Origin: Verpa conica
Lineage: Eukaryota > Ascomycota > Pezizomycetes > Pezizales > Morchellaceae
NCBI GenBank assembly: GCA_033030425.1
Contig: JAUFSD010000015.1
Span: forward strand, 930,001 to 994,000
DNA: 64,000 bases
Direction of reading: 5' to 3'
The notes beneath the pieces are model-generated. The model had not been told where the DNA came from. It saw only the letters and a list, made by a program, of their open reading frames with translations, and did not search any database. Shown here one piece after another: positions 46,532-58,779 of the stretch (positions within the stretch are counted from its first letter, which is position 1; each line of letters begins with the position of its first letter). The position numbers were made by a program, and so were the translations under genes.

Positions 46532-47933
46532 TATTATGAGTATAATAAGGCCCTTCTTAAATATACCAGGGCCTCACTAGGGTGATGGGTAGTGAGGATA
46601 TGTAACTAGCGCAGCCAGGTGTAAAGAAGGACACGACCACAACCAGGCCAGGCCAGACAGATGGCCGGTGAAAGAAAGGAAGAAAGAAAGAGTAGAGGGT
46701 CAAAAAGAGATATGGAGATAGCTACAAGGACAGTGAAGAATTAAGGTGAAGCTCTGCTTATGTCGACAGTGGGTTTAGCGACGATAAAATCTGTATCTTT
46801 GTTCTGGGCGGCGGCGTTGGAGTCTCACAGCTTCCCAAACTCCGGATTACATCTGTAGGACGTTGGATGAGGCTGAGCTCGTTGCCAAGCCGAGAGAATG
46901 GCAAGGGTACACATGTGTACAGGCGCATAACTGTACCGATACAGATACCAACTAGATATACCCCACCCCGGTTTCTGTAGGAGAAATGGTTTCTAATGTA
47001 ACAGCTCGATATGTTTATTATTTTAAGTGCCAACTGAAAGACTACACTGAGATTATAGAAAGTTGTCACCGCTCGACTTAAGTAGTCTGGTGTTCTAGAT
47101 GGAACACTTCTAAGGAATGCAATGGCAGGGATCTTGGAATTGGACTAGATGAGGTCCTCGAAAAACGAGTAGATTGACTGCTAAGTAGAAGATTGACTGC
47201 CAAGTAGAAAGATGGCATTACTCACGCGGAGGTGCTAAAACAACCTGAAAGAGCAGAGGTCTTGTGGATTACAGTATAATCGTCCTATAAGGGCTGGGCT
47301 ATAAGATTATTCACCCATAAGGGTATAAAGCCTTGACAATTATTGATTTGCATTCGTCCTTCTTATAAGAATGGCGTACTACCATAAAATTGTAAATTTG
47401 CTTTAATTTAAAACCTTGCCATTTAATCCACGGATTGTCGAACATCAGCCTTGTTTATAAGCTCAAGGCCAGTGATTTTAGGCTTCACATTTTTAAACTC
47501 CCAAGAGATACCCGAAATGTACCTTCTGAAAGTAGGTGGAGCTTTTTAGAAAGTTGGAGGTACATATACATGTAGTTTTAGTGAAGTAATTACTTCATAC
47601 CTTCATCAAAGCCATATACTAAGATACATGTATGTATCTCCTTACCACTGGTGATTATTTAATCGATAAGAGAAAACGGCGAGACAAAGCTCTTGAGCGT
47701 GCTATAATAATCCAAGAGTACATGTAGTTAATCATGATGTTCTGATCAAATCTCTGGTCATCTCAGGTCCTAGGGCCTAGGGCAGGGGTAACAGTTCTTG
47801 GCGGTGGTGGCATGGAGTTCCCCAATTCTATCACCTTCCCCTTCGCACGATAATGTCAACCTCAGATCCTGCTCCTTCAAGCTTAATCTCTTAAGGTCCT
47901 TCAAGCTCTCTGAAGCTCATTTCGCTCATTGAA
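46532..47933. other. Divergent intergenic region
   Basis: About 1.4 kb between the nonaspanin gene (-) and the PCI gene (+). Repeated TACATGTA palindromes occur near 47570, 47625 and 47720. No gene is supported. Confidence 0.5.
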
Positions 47934-49621
47934 ATGTCACATGCGCACTCGAGTTCCCCTGGACTCCTCGTACAGTTTCTTCAAACTATCGCCGAAGCAC
48001 GTACCTCCCGAAATCCTCAAATCATCTCCAGCTGCCTCTGTGCCGATCCGTCATACATTCTACACAATGATCTCATGATCTCACTACGCCATGAGCTCGT
48101 CCAGAATCCGCGTGCTATTCAAAAGAGTACTGAGAGGATTTTGGGCGATGAGTGGATGGGATTCACTGAGCTTGTAATCTCGTACCTCAAATATGTCACA
48201 AATTTGAATCCCGCAGTTCTTTATGATACTGGAACAACGCGGGTCTGGCACAATAATTTGAAGGTCTATATGGGTGCCATAAATCCAGCATTCAACTCAC
48301 CTCAGGGTGTGATCTTGATCCCGCTGGTCAAGACTACCGCGACATTACTCACATCAGCTGCGCTACAGATCGATAATCAGGTTCGCGATCCAAAACACAA
48401 CTGCTCGCACTCAGCGATGAATATTCTCCTCCGCACATTCAACTCTACTCTTGGCGAGCGCACACTTGCGACATCTATGCCGACCCTACAAACACTTGGG
48501 AAAAAGGCCGCGACCCTTCATATCGCCAATCTCCTATTTAAGCTTTACTTCAAGGTTCAATAGAGTCTTCGTTTGGTCTAGGATAAGCACCATGCTAACT
48601 CGCAATTCAGCTCAATCAAATTCGGCTATGCGCAACTATTCACACAAACATCAATACCGCCTCGATCCCTTCATATCTCTACCTCTACCCTAAATCGGAC
48701 CGATGCGCCTACAATTACTACCTTGGGCGCCACCACTTTTTCAATGCGCACTTCACAATCGCCCTCGAAACTCTCCAATCCGCCTACAGTCTCGCTCGTG
48801 TCCAAGACCTCAAACAACGTCGTCTAATCCTCCTCTATATGATCACTGCAGGACTGATTCTCGGAAAATTCCCTTCCGCCCAACTTCTCTCCCGGCCAGA
48901 ATGTTCAGGCCTTGACCAGATGTTTATTCCCATTTGTAAAACTATCCGTCAAGGTGACTTCCGGGGATTTCGGTGGGCCCTTGGTGATGAAGGACCAGAA
49001 TGGAAGAGGAAGTGGTGGGTGCAGAAGGAGCTTTACTTGACACTCCGAAATAGGTGTCAGATCTTGCTATGGAGAGGGTTAATCCGACGGACATTCTTGA
49101 TTACTAGACCTACACTATCTGCTCAGCAGGTCGCGAATGGTGTCAAGCCGTCGCCTCCAACTGTGTCCATGAACCAGATCTTAGCACTCGCACAATTCCT
49201 TCACCAGGACTCTAGCAAAAACAATATACAAAATAAAAACAACCCATTATTCCTGGGCGCAGATGAAGACTCTGATGATGGTGAAGCAGCCGATGATGTG
49301 GATGAGGGTGGATACTTCGGGTTGAAGGTAAATATGATTGATGTCGAAAGCGCTATCGTCAGTTTGTGCGACCAGGGGTTCATCAAAGGCTATATTGCGC
49401 GGCAAGCTACAGGCCCTCTGGTAGTCCTTGGTCGGTCCGGAGCGTTTCCCCCAGTTGCGGAGATTTACTCGAGTAGTAGGTGGAAGGCAGGAGGTGAGGG
49501 AAGCGGGTTAGAGGAGAGTAATAATGGGAACAATAATCAATTCGCAGATATGGCTGCTGGTGGTGGGGGGAGGGTGGTTAATTTGAGCGGTGTAAGGGCG
49601 ATTGGACAAAGGGCCTTTTAG
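47934..49621 (+). CDS. PCI-domain protein, Thp1/PCID2/CSN12 family
   Basis: Exons are 47934-48554 and 48611-49621 (intron 56 bp, 543 aa). Members are the TREX-2 mRNA-export subunit Thp1/PCID2 or the COP9-associated Csn12. Features are an N-terminal helical repeat region, then the family's LLFKLYFKLNQIRLCATI, the YYLGRHHFFNAHFTIALETL motif that opens the PCI domain, QRRLILLYMITAGLILGKFPS, and a C-terminal winged-helix part ending LVVLGRSGAFPPV. An acidic insert (ADEDSDDGEAADDVDEG) interrupts the winged helix, and the tail is Gly/Asn-rich. I cannot decide between Thp1 and Csn12 orthology. Confidence 0.88.
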
Positions 49622-50825
49622 GAGAGGTATAAATATAGATCCTTGGTGAGTACTTTGAAGAACAATGTATAAGGCCTATATGGCGAAACAAACGCGGCTT
49701 TTGCTCCTGGTGTGTTTTGGGGTAAGGTTACTAGGGCCGGAGGAATAAAATCTACTTTTATGTGGCAAATACTTATACACAAAGGGTTTACAGGATATAC
49801 TACCTAATGATAGGAGGAGATTACGAATATTTAGACTAATACCTACATATATCTGAAGGTTAGGTGTGTTCTATAGGTGCCTGTAATGTGTAGGGGTAGC
49901 TATGAATCAATTAATTATCGTGATCACAAACAAACTATTAATCCTGTTGAAGTTATAGGTACTGTAGTAGCAGGGTAAAAGATATTTAATTATGGACCCC
50001 AGAATTTTTCTTTTTAGAGATGTATTATGATTAATCAAGTACATGTAGTTTCTCTTTAGAGATGGATGCAATAAACTAGGCAGATACAAGCGTCAATTTT
50101 AATTGGCTATAGTGACTTGAATATTGTGGGTCTCTCCAACAATTTTATATATTGTTTGCGCTTCTAGCTATACAGTTTGATGTCCATAGCTGTTGAGTTT
50201 ATTTACTTATAGGTAGCTAGAACCGATACCTCAAGCACCAAGCGCTCTACAATCTACCTATCGCACACTACTAATGGTTATTCGGGAACGGTATCGGTAT
50301 CTCCCCTGCCATTTTAGCCATCCGCCAGCGCAAAGCCGCGTTGAGAGCACCGGTAAAACACCTGGGAATGTAGCCGAGACTTACGTCAGGAATATGATAG
50401 GATAGGCCTGTCTTCTAATCACCACCCAATGCTTACGGGAAACTTACCTAGCAACCCGGGTCCGATCAGCCATGGCCGGTTATTGATGGAAGTCTGCAGG
50501 TACCCACACAATTTGCAAAAAACAATGTTTTCGGCACTAGAGCCAGGTGGATATAGCTTTCCTCGGTTCCACTATCGCTGTGTAATTGTTGGTGATAAAA
50601 GGCCCCTTCTCTCTCTCCCTCAATAAATGACACTAGATTTCGGATTCATAGAACAGCCGGCTCACCTCTACATTACCATCCCGGCTTTCTGTAAGCGCCT
50701 GCGTAATACCTAATTGGAATCAGACGCTAGCGCAGATATTTCCCTCCAGTTGCTTGACTCTGTCAGTAATTTTCCTTGATAAACACTACGTATAACTGTG
50801 GTTCTGTCGGTATTCGGAGGGAATA
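49622..50825. other. Intergenic region, 1.2 kb
   Basis: This is AT-rich, then mixed sequence. The ORFs at 49907-50089 (minus) and 50429-50626 have no recognisable content. The promoter of the MFS gene is expected close to 50825. Confidence 0.45.
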
Positions 50826-52651
50826 ATGATAGTCGCCTCCCAAGGCGAGGAGCGTCAGGATACAATGGATACCCCAGACGATTTAGAAAGTAAACCCACC
50901 ATTAGTGCTTTCAGTCCCGATAGTAGCCGACACGCAGGTTCTGACAGTGATAGTATAGAGTCAAGTGGTAACAAAACGGTGAAGGGAAATCATGAAGCGA
51001 TAGGGGTGGGGGATATGTTTAGGAATATTTGGCATGAATATCTGTTTATTTTTGTCGTCACCTCTGCACAATTGATTACAGTGAGTTTCCTCATATGGTA
51101 TAGTAGTGGCAACGGAGGACTAATAACTGGTAATAATGTAGCAAGCAAATTTGGGAAATACAATCATGCCTATATACCATATTTCCCAAGGGCTTGGGGT
51201 GGGAGAGCGTGATGCTGCTAGTCAGAGTTGGTTTATCGCTAGTTATTCGTAATAACTCTCAGTTTCTCGGCTGCTTTACTTATGCTGACCGTTCTAGATG
51301 TACGGTTGGAGCCTTCGTTCTAATTACCGGTCGTCTTGGGGATCTCTATGGCTTCAAAAATATGTTTATGCTTGGTTGGCTCTGGTTCGCGGCCTGGAGT
51401 TTGGCATGTGGGTTTGCGCCGAACGCGATTTTGTTTGATATCTTCCGGGCACTCGCTGGCATAGGGCCCTCGATTCTAATGCCAAATGCTGCTGCATTGT
51501 TGGCTCATGGTTGGAAGGAGCAAGGGAAGAAGAACCTCGCATTTGCTATATTTGGCGCAATTGCTCCAGCTGGTTTTGTCATTGGCTGCGCCGCAGGGGC
51601 TGTTATCACAGAGTGTGGTGGTACTTGGGAATGGATCTTTTGGAGCATGGCAATAGTTGCTGTTGTTTTCGCCGCTCTTGGTTGGTTGGTTATTCCTGGG
51701 AAAGGAAGAATGAACGTTTACGGCGATGGAAGTATTGATTACTTGGGGAGTCTCGTTGGTGTCGCGGGCTTAGTGTTGATTTTCGTCTCCTTGAAGTAAG
51801 TTTGACGCCCCATAATAGTGAATAGTAACTGTTACTTTGAGCCTATGGCCTGACTTGAAACCACCTCAGTGGGGGGCCTACGTTTGGCTGGAGAGCACCT
51901 ACATGCGGCGTTATGCTCGCCGTCGGAATTCTGTCGATAGTTCTGTTTTACTGGATTGAGACTCGGGCTAGTCACCCGATCCTCCCGATGAGCATCTTTG
52001 AAAGTCCCACATTTGTTGCTGTTGCTATAAGCCTTTGCTTGGGTTGGATGAGCTTTGGGATGTTCCAATTCTACGGACCCCATTTGTATGCCTATCACCT
52101 TCTATTCTTGACATCTAATCTAACTCTGGAGTAGCTTAATGGAGTTTCGTGGCCTCACCCAGCTCGAAGCCTCTCTACAATTTCTTCCTTGCGCCATCAT
52201 CGGTGTTGCCATAGCATGTATGGCAGTTTTCATGCTTCCTCGAGTCCCTGGCTATGTCATATTCGGTATATCAATGCTTTGCTTCTTCCTCGGACAACTT
52301 CTTTTAGCCTTGACACCTGTCGAGCAAACGTACTGGCGGATGACATTCCCAACATTTATCCTCATCTGCTGCGGACCGGACCTGTCATTTGCGTGCTCGT
52401 CACTCATCGCTTCCGACAAGCTGCCGAAGGAGCAACAGGGAGTTGCAGGGAGCTTCATTAATACTATTGTTAACTATTCCATTGCACTGGGACTGGCACT
52501 TGCAGGAAATTTAGAGCATGCAACTAATAATGGCGGAAATGACCGATTGAGGGGCTTCAGGGCTGCGTGGTTTCTAGGTGCTGGGTTTGCAGCACTTGGG
52601 ATGGTTATGACGGCGATTTTTTATAGGGGTATGGCAAAGAGACATAGGTAA
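50826..52651 (+). CDS. MFS transporter, DHA2 (Atr1/Amf1-like) type
   Basis: Exons are 50826-51080, 51142-51248, 51298-51795, 51870-52085 and 52135-52651 (530 aa). It is a proton-coupled exporter of the 14-helix drug:H+ antiporter group. A charged, Ser-rich cytosolic N-terminus (about 75 aa) is followed by FIFVVTSAQLIT-QANLGNTIMP. Then come SWFIASYSCTVGAFVLITGRLGDLYGFK (the cytosolic motif A between helices 2 and 3), and IFRALAGIGPSILMPNAAALL. After the fourth intron comes MEFRGLTQLEASLQFLP. All joins restore the frame and conserved text. The substrate is unknown; relatives handle aminotriazole, boron or ammonium. No biosynthetic cluster surrounds it. Confidence 0.88.
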
Positions 52652-53355
52652 AAGAGGAGAGATGTATTGTATAACGACTGAGGGAGGGTGGCGGTCCTTC
52701 TCTTCATATTTTCTCGATATCTTTTCTTATGCACTAGGTGTTTGGGGGATGTCTTTAGGAAAAGTGCTATTTGAATACTTGCGCTGTAATTAAGTTGTCG
52801 GATTACAACCAATGTACGACACTAGTAAAAACACACAAATAACTCTATTTTGAACAGCCATATAAGAGGAAGATATCCAATGATTTTTTTAACTTACATG
52901 AGGGGCTTTTCCCTTCTAAAGTCTATCTAGTAATTTTCTAAGCTCATTTAACCTTACTGTGCTGGAAGAATGTTGACCAAGTACAAAAGTGTCTCTACAG
53001 TAAATCTACTGCAATCAACTTACACATTTAGAATATTCTAGCATCACAAAAGTATACTTAATTGTAATTATACTAATACAAATGAATGAACTAAAAAAAT
53101 CTTAGCTCTCCTATTAGAAGAACTTGTTATTTTAAGTTGTGGATGGGTAGATATCTGTACTGAAGAAGCCCTAGTTGGTGTTTTGGCACATGTCACTCCT
53201 AAATTCCGATATGCTTTGGATGGGTTAGGGTTTCTAATGACGTGAGTAAACAGTGTGGGTGGAGGCACCCCACATTGTTGCCCCTCATTGTTCAGCTCAC
53301 ACATTGAAGCAGAATTTGCTTTTACTAAAATTCTCTACAATTAAAAACCTTCACC
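52652..53355. other. Intergenic region between MFS and CCDC124 genes
   Basis: About 0.7 kb of AT-rich sequence. No gene is supported. The last roughly 200 bp are the presumed promoter of the CCDC124 gene. Confidence 0.45.
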
Positions 53356-54083
53356 ATGGCCCCTAAAAAGCAAGCTCCTGAGAACTCGAAGAAAGCAGCC
53401 GGTCAAGCTCGCAAAGCGGATAAGGCTGCTGCCAAAGCCGGTGCCGAAGTTGCGAAGAAGTCCGCCATTGTGGATGAAGAGTGGTCAAAGGGTCAAAAAG
53501 ACAGTGGAAAGAAGTGAGTTTACTGTAAACTTTGTTTATCTGTTACTTCTAAGGAACCCGTTTTTTTTTGCTAACAGCTACACATCAAAATAGAGAAGCT
53601 GCGGAAGCTAAGAAACGAGACGCTGCTGCTAGAAAGGCTGCCGCTGCCGCTGCTCTAGCGGAAGAGGAGGCTTCCCTTCCTTCTAAACCAAAGGCCAAAT
53701 CTAAGGCTCCAGAGAAGCGGACGCGTGGGAGCGGGGTCGATGGTGCCCTCGCTAGTCTTAATGCCTCCGGAATCGATGATGCTCTCGATGTTTTGTCTTT
53801 AACTACGGATGCTAGCAAGGGGACTGTAGATAGGCATCCTGAGAGAAGATACAAAGCTGCTTATGCTGCCTATGAGGAACGGAGATTGCCGGAAGTTCGT
53901 GATGAGCATAAGGGCCTCAGGCTCAACCAGATGAAGGAACTTATAAGGAAGGAGTTTGAAAAGAGTCCCGAGAATCCATTCAACCAGACCGGAATCATCA
54001 GTTACGACGCTACAAAGGAGGAGATCGAAGCTGCGAGGAGGGCGGAGAAGGAGAGGCTTGAAGAAAGGTTAGCTGGTAATTAA
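53356..54083 (+). CDS. CCDC124: CCDC124/Lso2-family ribosome-associated protein
   Basis: Exons are 53356-53513 and 53594-54083 (80-bp intron, 215 aa). CCDC124 (Lso2 in yeast is a short relative) binds idle 80S ribosomes and helps them restart after stress. The protein is Lys/Ala-rich and largely helical: MAPKKQAPENSKKAAGQ, DEEWSKGQKDSGKK, then a long Ala/Lys/Glu coiled coil. The conserved globular end has GIDDALDVLSL, HPERRYKAAYAAYEERRLPE, LRLNQMKELIRKEFEKSPENPFNQ. These C-terminal motifs are the signature of the family. Confidence 0.93.
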
Positions 54084-54733
54084 ATGGTAGGATGTAGTAT
54101 GCCAGTTGGTGTGGTGGTACGGGATGTCAAATTGACTTCTGGTGCGTGGTGTTAATTCAAGGAATTGTCTCCTAGTCTATGAGGTTGATTATTACTCTAG
54201 GAATATAGGAGAAGAAACCTTAGGTCATTGGTCGGTCATGGGCTCTATGATCACGCAGGTTACCATTACCTACTTGGAAGAGTTATAATTCCTTCATACA
54301 AATCTTCCACTACTTCGGTCTGTTAAAGCTAGGTGACATTGTTTTACTTGGTTATGTCTTGTTCTCTAGAAAGGAGGTGTAATCCGAAAAAGAAGTAAAA
54401 ACTTGAAACGTGAAACTTTGTCCCACCGGTAAAAATCCAAATAAATCTCATCTAGATCGATGTTCAAATATGAGACAGATCTTTTGTTCATATATGGATG
54501 TGATAGTCCGGCGGCGCTTTGGATGAAGGCCCGCCTCGTATTTGACTGTTTCAGACTATATCGCTCCTTTGTTCTCCAACCCTTGAAAATATATTTGTGC
54601 CTCAGACCTTAGTCAAGAATTATCACCTCAATAGAGTTTTAGGGATTGTCTAGTATATACAGCCGAAAACTCCATCTTTGACCTCTCTCTTAATTGAAGG
54701 GGAGCTTTTCTTCTATGGCGTCTTATCCTTGAA
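54084..54733. other. Intergenic region
   Basis: 650 bp with no gene or repeat recognised. Confidence 0.45.
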
Positions 54734-56743
54734 ATGGAACACATTCCAAAAACAACGCATCTCGCTTCGATAATCACTGAGGATATAAATATGAGTGATA
54801 GCGAGTGTGATAACGCTTTGGGACCCCTTTCATCATCATTCCCCCCTTATTCTGCTACACATAGGAAATCCTCAATCCCAGAATATTCAGGAGGTTCTTT
54901 CACAAGTGATGATTTTAAAAGATCTCCGCAAGAGGCAGCGAATATGGAGTTCCGTGGTGTGGGACCGGGGGAAATCTCAATGATTCATGTGCTATCGAAG
55001 CAGGAATATACGAAAGGAATTTCTAGATCAGAGAACGAAAAGATAGAGAGCCCCAATGGAACTAAGGAACTGGAACCCCTAGAAATGTCAGAGGAGAGGG
55101 ACGGGAAAATTTCGGGAGTAGATATTGGTAAAATACCAGATGCTAAGATAAATGTCAATGGTAAGTGAATGAACCCAATTTAAGCTATATGATCCAGTCA
55201 CTAATAACGTTTTCAATAGGAGAATCGTACATACTACATAGAGATGGGGTTTTCAGACCAAAAATTCTAAATATGTCGATAAAAGAACACTTCAAGGGCT
55301 ATGCCGTGCGGGTAAACGGTATCTTCAAGCCTCTCGGCGGGAGCCCTGCTGCTATTGACGCGAGCATATTATATAGAGTGACACCCGTGAATAAGTACTC
55401 GTTTGCAAACCGCAAATATGAGCCAAGGGCACTTCACAGAATCAAAAGTGTGCAGGAACTATTGTTGCGTGGAACAAGCGGGCATGAAGAATACATGTAT
55501 GTCTATAATCCGCATTGGGAAGGATTTATCCGGACTGAAGAGAAGCTACTATTCCCGTCAGAGAAGCCAATTTTGAAGCCAGGTAGCCTGAGGGGCTCAT
55601 TTCAGACAGATTCCGAGGGACTGTTCACATCAGTAGAAGACTCTCTCGAAAAGGCTGACCGATATGAACTTACCAAAGATGGGAAGCGTAGATCGCTGGC
55701 CCCAAACTCACAAGTAGCTGAGAAAGCATTACTACAGGTCCCTCGGCCCCCTAAAATACTCACCAGACTGATGGAAGTACAATCTCCACGAATAGATGAA
55801 GAATTGCAAGGTTCATGGTTAAATATCGACTCGCCTCAATATCAAATAGACTCACAAATCGGTAATGAAAGCATTGGGACTAAAGAAGAGCCATATATGC
55901 GCCAACTTCCACCAGTACCTGATGCTCTAGTCTCTAGTTCATCCCATCAGAGTGACGTAATTGGCGACTCATACGCCTTCAACGGCTTTGATACGAAATG
56001 CGCATCATTCTCACCAATGGCCACAGCTTTCCACAAATCTATAAATCACATTTTAGGTGCTGAAACGCCTCAAGTACCTGGTATTTATACACCAACAACC
56101 ATTCAGCAGCCCGTCAATGAGTGCGTACTAGTTCTTTGCTTGTATGGCAGTGGAATTCCCCAATACCCAAAGATAGCTCGCATGTCATTGCCCAACAATA
56201 CAGACTTTAGTGATATGGATATGTTCCTCAAAATGCGTGAAGAGTATAATAGGTTTCGGGGATTTTGGCGTAGACAACTTTCCCTAAGGGGTTTGAAGCG
56301 TATTGACATTGTTGAGGTAATTAATGCACTGTATTTTGCTAAATGTGCATATCACAATACTCACTCACACACCTTAGTGCCGTCAAACAGAACGTTGCGT
56401 CTACCCAACGTCGTTTCGGATTGATGATTTCTCCCCTGAAAAACTGCTAGAGCGTTACCTCAACCCATACGAAGTTGCTGGCGATCGCTATTGGGTGGAA
56501 TGGGTGCACCGGCTTGGTATCGATGAAGATCGCTACGCATTGGAATTTGTTGAAGGGTGGATATCGGATAAGATACTAGCTGCCGGGGTTATTTCTATTA
56601 CGATGAGCATCACTAGTGGAGTCTTGTGGAGTATATATGGCCCTGAACACAAATACTTGATTGCGTTAGTCCTGGGGATCTTCGTGGTTATCCTCGGATG
56701 GTCGATTATTTGTTTGCTTGCTGTCCTTAGCTACTCAGTCTAG
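54734..56743 (+). CDS. Fungal protein of unknown function with C-terminal membrane segments
   Basis: Exons are 54734-55160, 55220-56316 and 56378-56743 (629 aa); both joins keep the frame. The N-terminus (about 140 aa) is acidic and Ser-rich. Further on are ILYRVTPVNKYSFANRKYEP and a long disordered middle. A conserved-looking C-terminal half follows, with EEYNRFRGFWRRQLSLRGLK, RQTERCVYPTSFRIDDFSPE, LERYLNPYEVAGDRYWVEW and DRYALEFVEGW. The chain ends with two hydrophobic helices (about residues 578-600 and 605-627). I recognise the general type as one common among filamentous fungi but do not know a function. Confidence 0.78.
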
Positions 56744-56989
56744 TCAACTACGCAGTGCTCAACTTGCTAGTTACTAAGTTAGGCAGTGTTGTTAAATACC
56801 GTAGCTTATAATACGATTTAACCTGTCATGGCACAATCTGTCTCGAAGAGACCTATTTAATCTTCTCCGGGTATCTGAGCAAAGAGGGGTTTTTTAGATA
56901 AAAAAAAACCCCAAGCCTCCAATTCATCATCACAAAATATCACTTAAAAATCAAACAAAAGAGTTACTCAGTATTTCAACAGAATAAAA

Positions 56990-58779
56990 ATGAGTACCAT
57001 AAATACGACATCAATCAGGCCTACGACTACGCAAGCATTAGTGAATACGCAGGGTGGACCCCAACTCTCCAACTCCCAGCTGATGGTTTCCGTCATGGCT
57101 TGCGGGGCAGGCCTTTTCTCCGATGGTTATCTTAACGGAGTATACAACCACAACTCAAATCTATCCTTTCATATTTACTCATTTAATTCTATTTAGATTA
57201 TCGGTGCAGTAAACACCATTCTCATGGTCATGTGGCCAGATATTTATACAACCGATAAATCACGGCTTGTGACATCTGTAGGCTTCTTCATTATATTAAT
57301 TGCTTCAATATGTAAATTTTAAATGGGGGGCTATTTACTCATTTATGTTTGCATAGATTGGTTTTGCTGGAATCGTTATTGGCCAACTATCTTTTGGGTT
57401 TATCGTTGATCAATGGTCACGGAAATTAGGAATGTTAATTTCTAGCGGCTTCTTGATCGTGTGCAGTATTCTATCGGCAACAGCAAGGGGGGTAACTCCT
57501 GGGCCCGAAGGAGTTGTAAGTTATTTATCTACTGTGAATCACGAACCTTTATATCTGATGTTTTTAGATTCAAGCTCTAACCGTCTGGAGGTTTTTCTTG
57601 GGCATTGGGATTGGTGGTGAGTACCCATCAGGATCTGTAGCTTGCGCAGAGTCTTCGGCGCAACGAAAGTCTGGACGAGACTTGATGTTTATTTTATTCA
57701 CAAATACTCATATTGGTTTGGTAAATTATTTCATAAAATGTCACCCACCGTAGTCATAGCTATAGCTAGGCTGACACTCGTGGGGGGGAAACTATTTGTG
57801 AATAGGGACTTCAATTTGCTGCTGTTATGCCAGTTATTTTATTAAGTGCATGCGGTACAAATCTGAATCTAGTCTGGCGAATAGCTCTCGGCCTAGGTGC
57901 TCTTTTCCCCGTGGGAATCTTCTGGCTTCGGTTTTTTTTGCCTGAAAACGAGCAGTCTCGGAACAATAATCTTCGACACAAAGATATTCCTTTGAAAGTT
58001 ACTATCAAGTACTATTGGAAACCACTATCCACGTGCAGCTCAATCTGGTTTATTTACAATCTTTCATCATTTTCTTTCTCTCTTTACAGTTCGTTTATTG
58101 TTAGGAAAGTGCTGGGCGTGGAGTCGCTGCTGCGAGTATTCGGGTTGACCGCATGTATCAACTTATTTCTTATACCTGGAAGCATTTCTGGTGCCTATAT
58201 GAGTGAAATATATGGTGCACAAAAGGGTTTAGCTACTGGAATAGGTTTACAGGCTACTGTTGGTTTTATCATAGCAATTTTTTTCACTCAGTTGAAAGTG
58301 AATGGGACTGCTTTCATCATCCTCTACGGGTAATTCCTATCCGAAAAAACCATATTTTATGGCTAGTATCAAGCTGATATGGCTCTTTTAAAAGTCTCTT
58401 TATTTCTTTGGGCGAATTTGGCCCTGGGAATAATATCGGTCTTCTTGCCGCAAAATCTCCCGCTACAGCAGTCCGAGGAAAGTTTTATGGCATCGCTGCT
58501 GCATGTGGAAAAACCGGGGGTTTTATTGGAACTTTTACTTTTAATATGGTGATCGATGCTTGTGGAGGAGTTGATAGTATTTGGGGGTTGAGGGCACCAT
58601 TTATTATTACTGGTTGCTTAGGGATCATCGCTGGATATCTGGCTCTATTTTGTTTGCCGCGGGAGCTCACCAAAGAAGCAATCCAAGAAGAGGATTCACG
58701 GTTCTCTCGATATCTAGAGAATTTAGTTGCAGGCTCTAATATCTCTACCGCCGAAGTTTCTGGCCCTAAAGGTTCTTAA
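56990..58779 (+). CDS. MFS transporter, GIT1/phosphate-symporter-like
   Basis: Exons are 56990-57139, 57197-57277, 57357-57515, 57568-57720, 57806-58329 and 58395-58779 (483 aa). The group includes yeast Git1 (glycerophosphoinositol) and Pho84-type phosphate carriers, proton symporters of the plasma membrane. Recognised text is LMVSVMACGAGLFSDGYLNG (helix 1), GFAGIVIGQLSFGFIVDQWSRK (motif A), the family hallmark GIGIGGEYPSGSVACAES, and ACGKTGGFIGTFTF. The donor at 57278 (GTAGGC) is preferred over one 35 bp later because only it keeps the frame. The short first cytosolic tail and six exons are ordinary. The substrate is not determined. Confidence 0.84.

Noticed and set aside
57278..57330. Apparent frameshift in the GIT1-like transporter
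   Set aside because: Using the upstream donor GTAGGC at 57278 restores the frame and the conserved motif, so the gene is intact.
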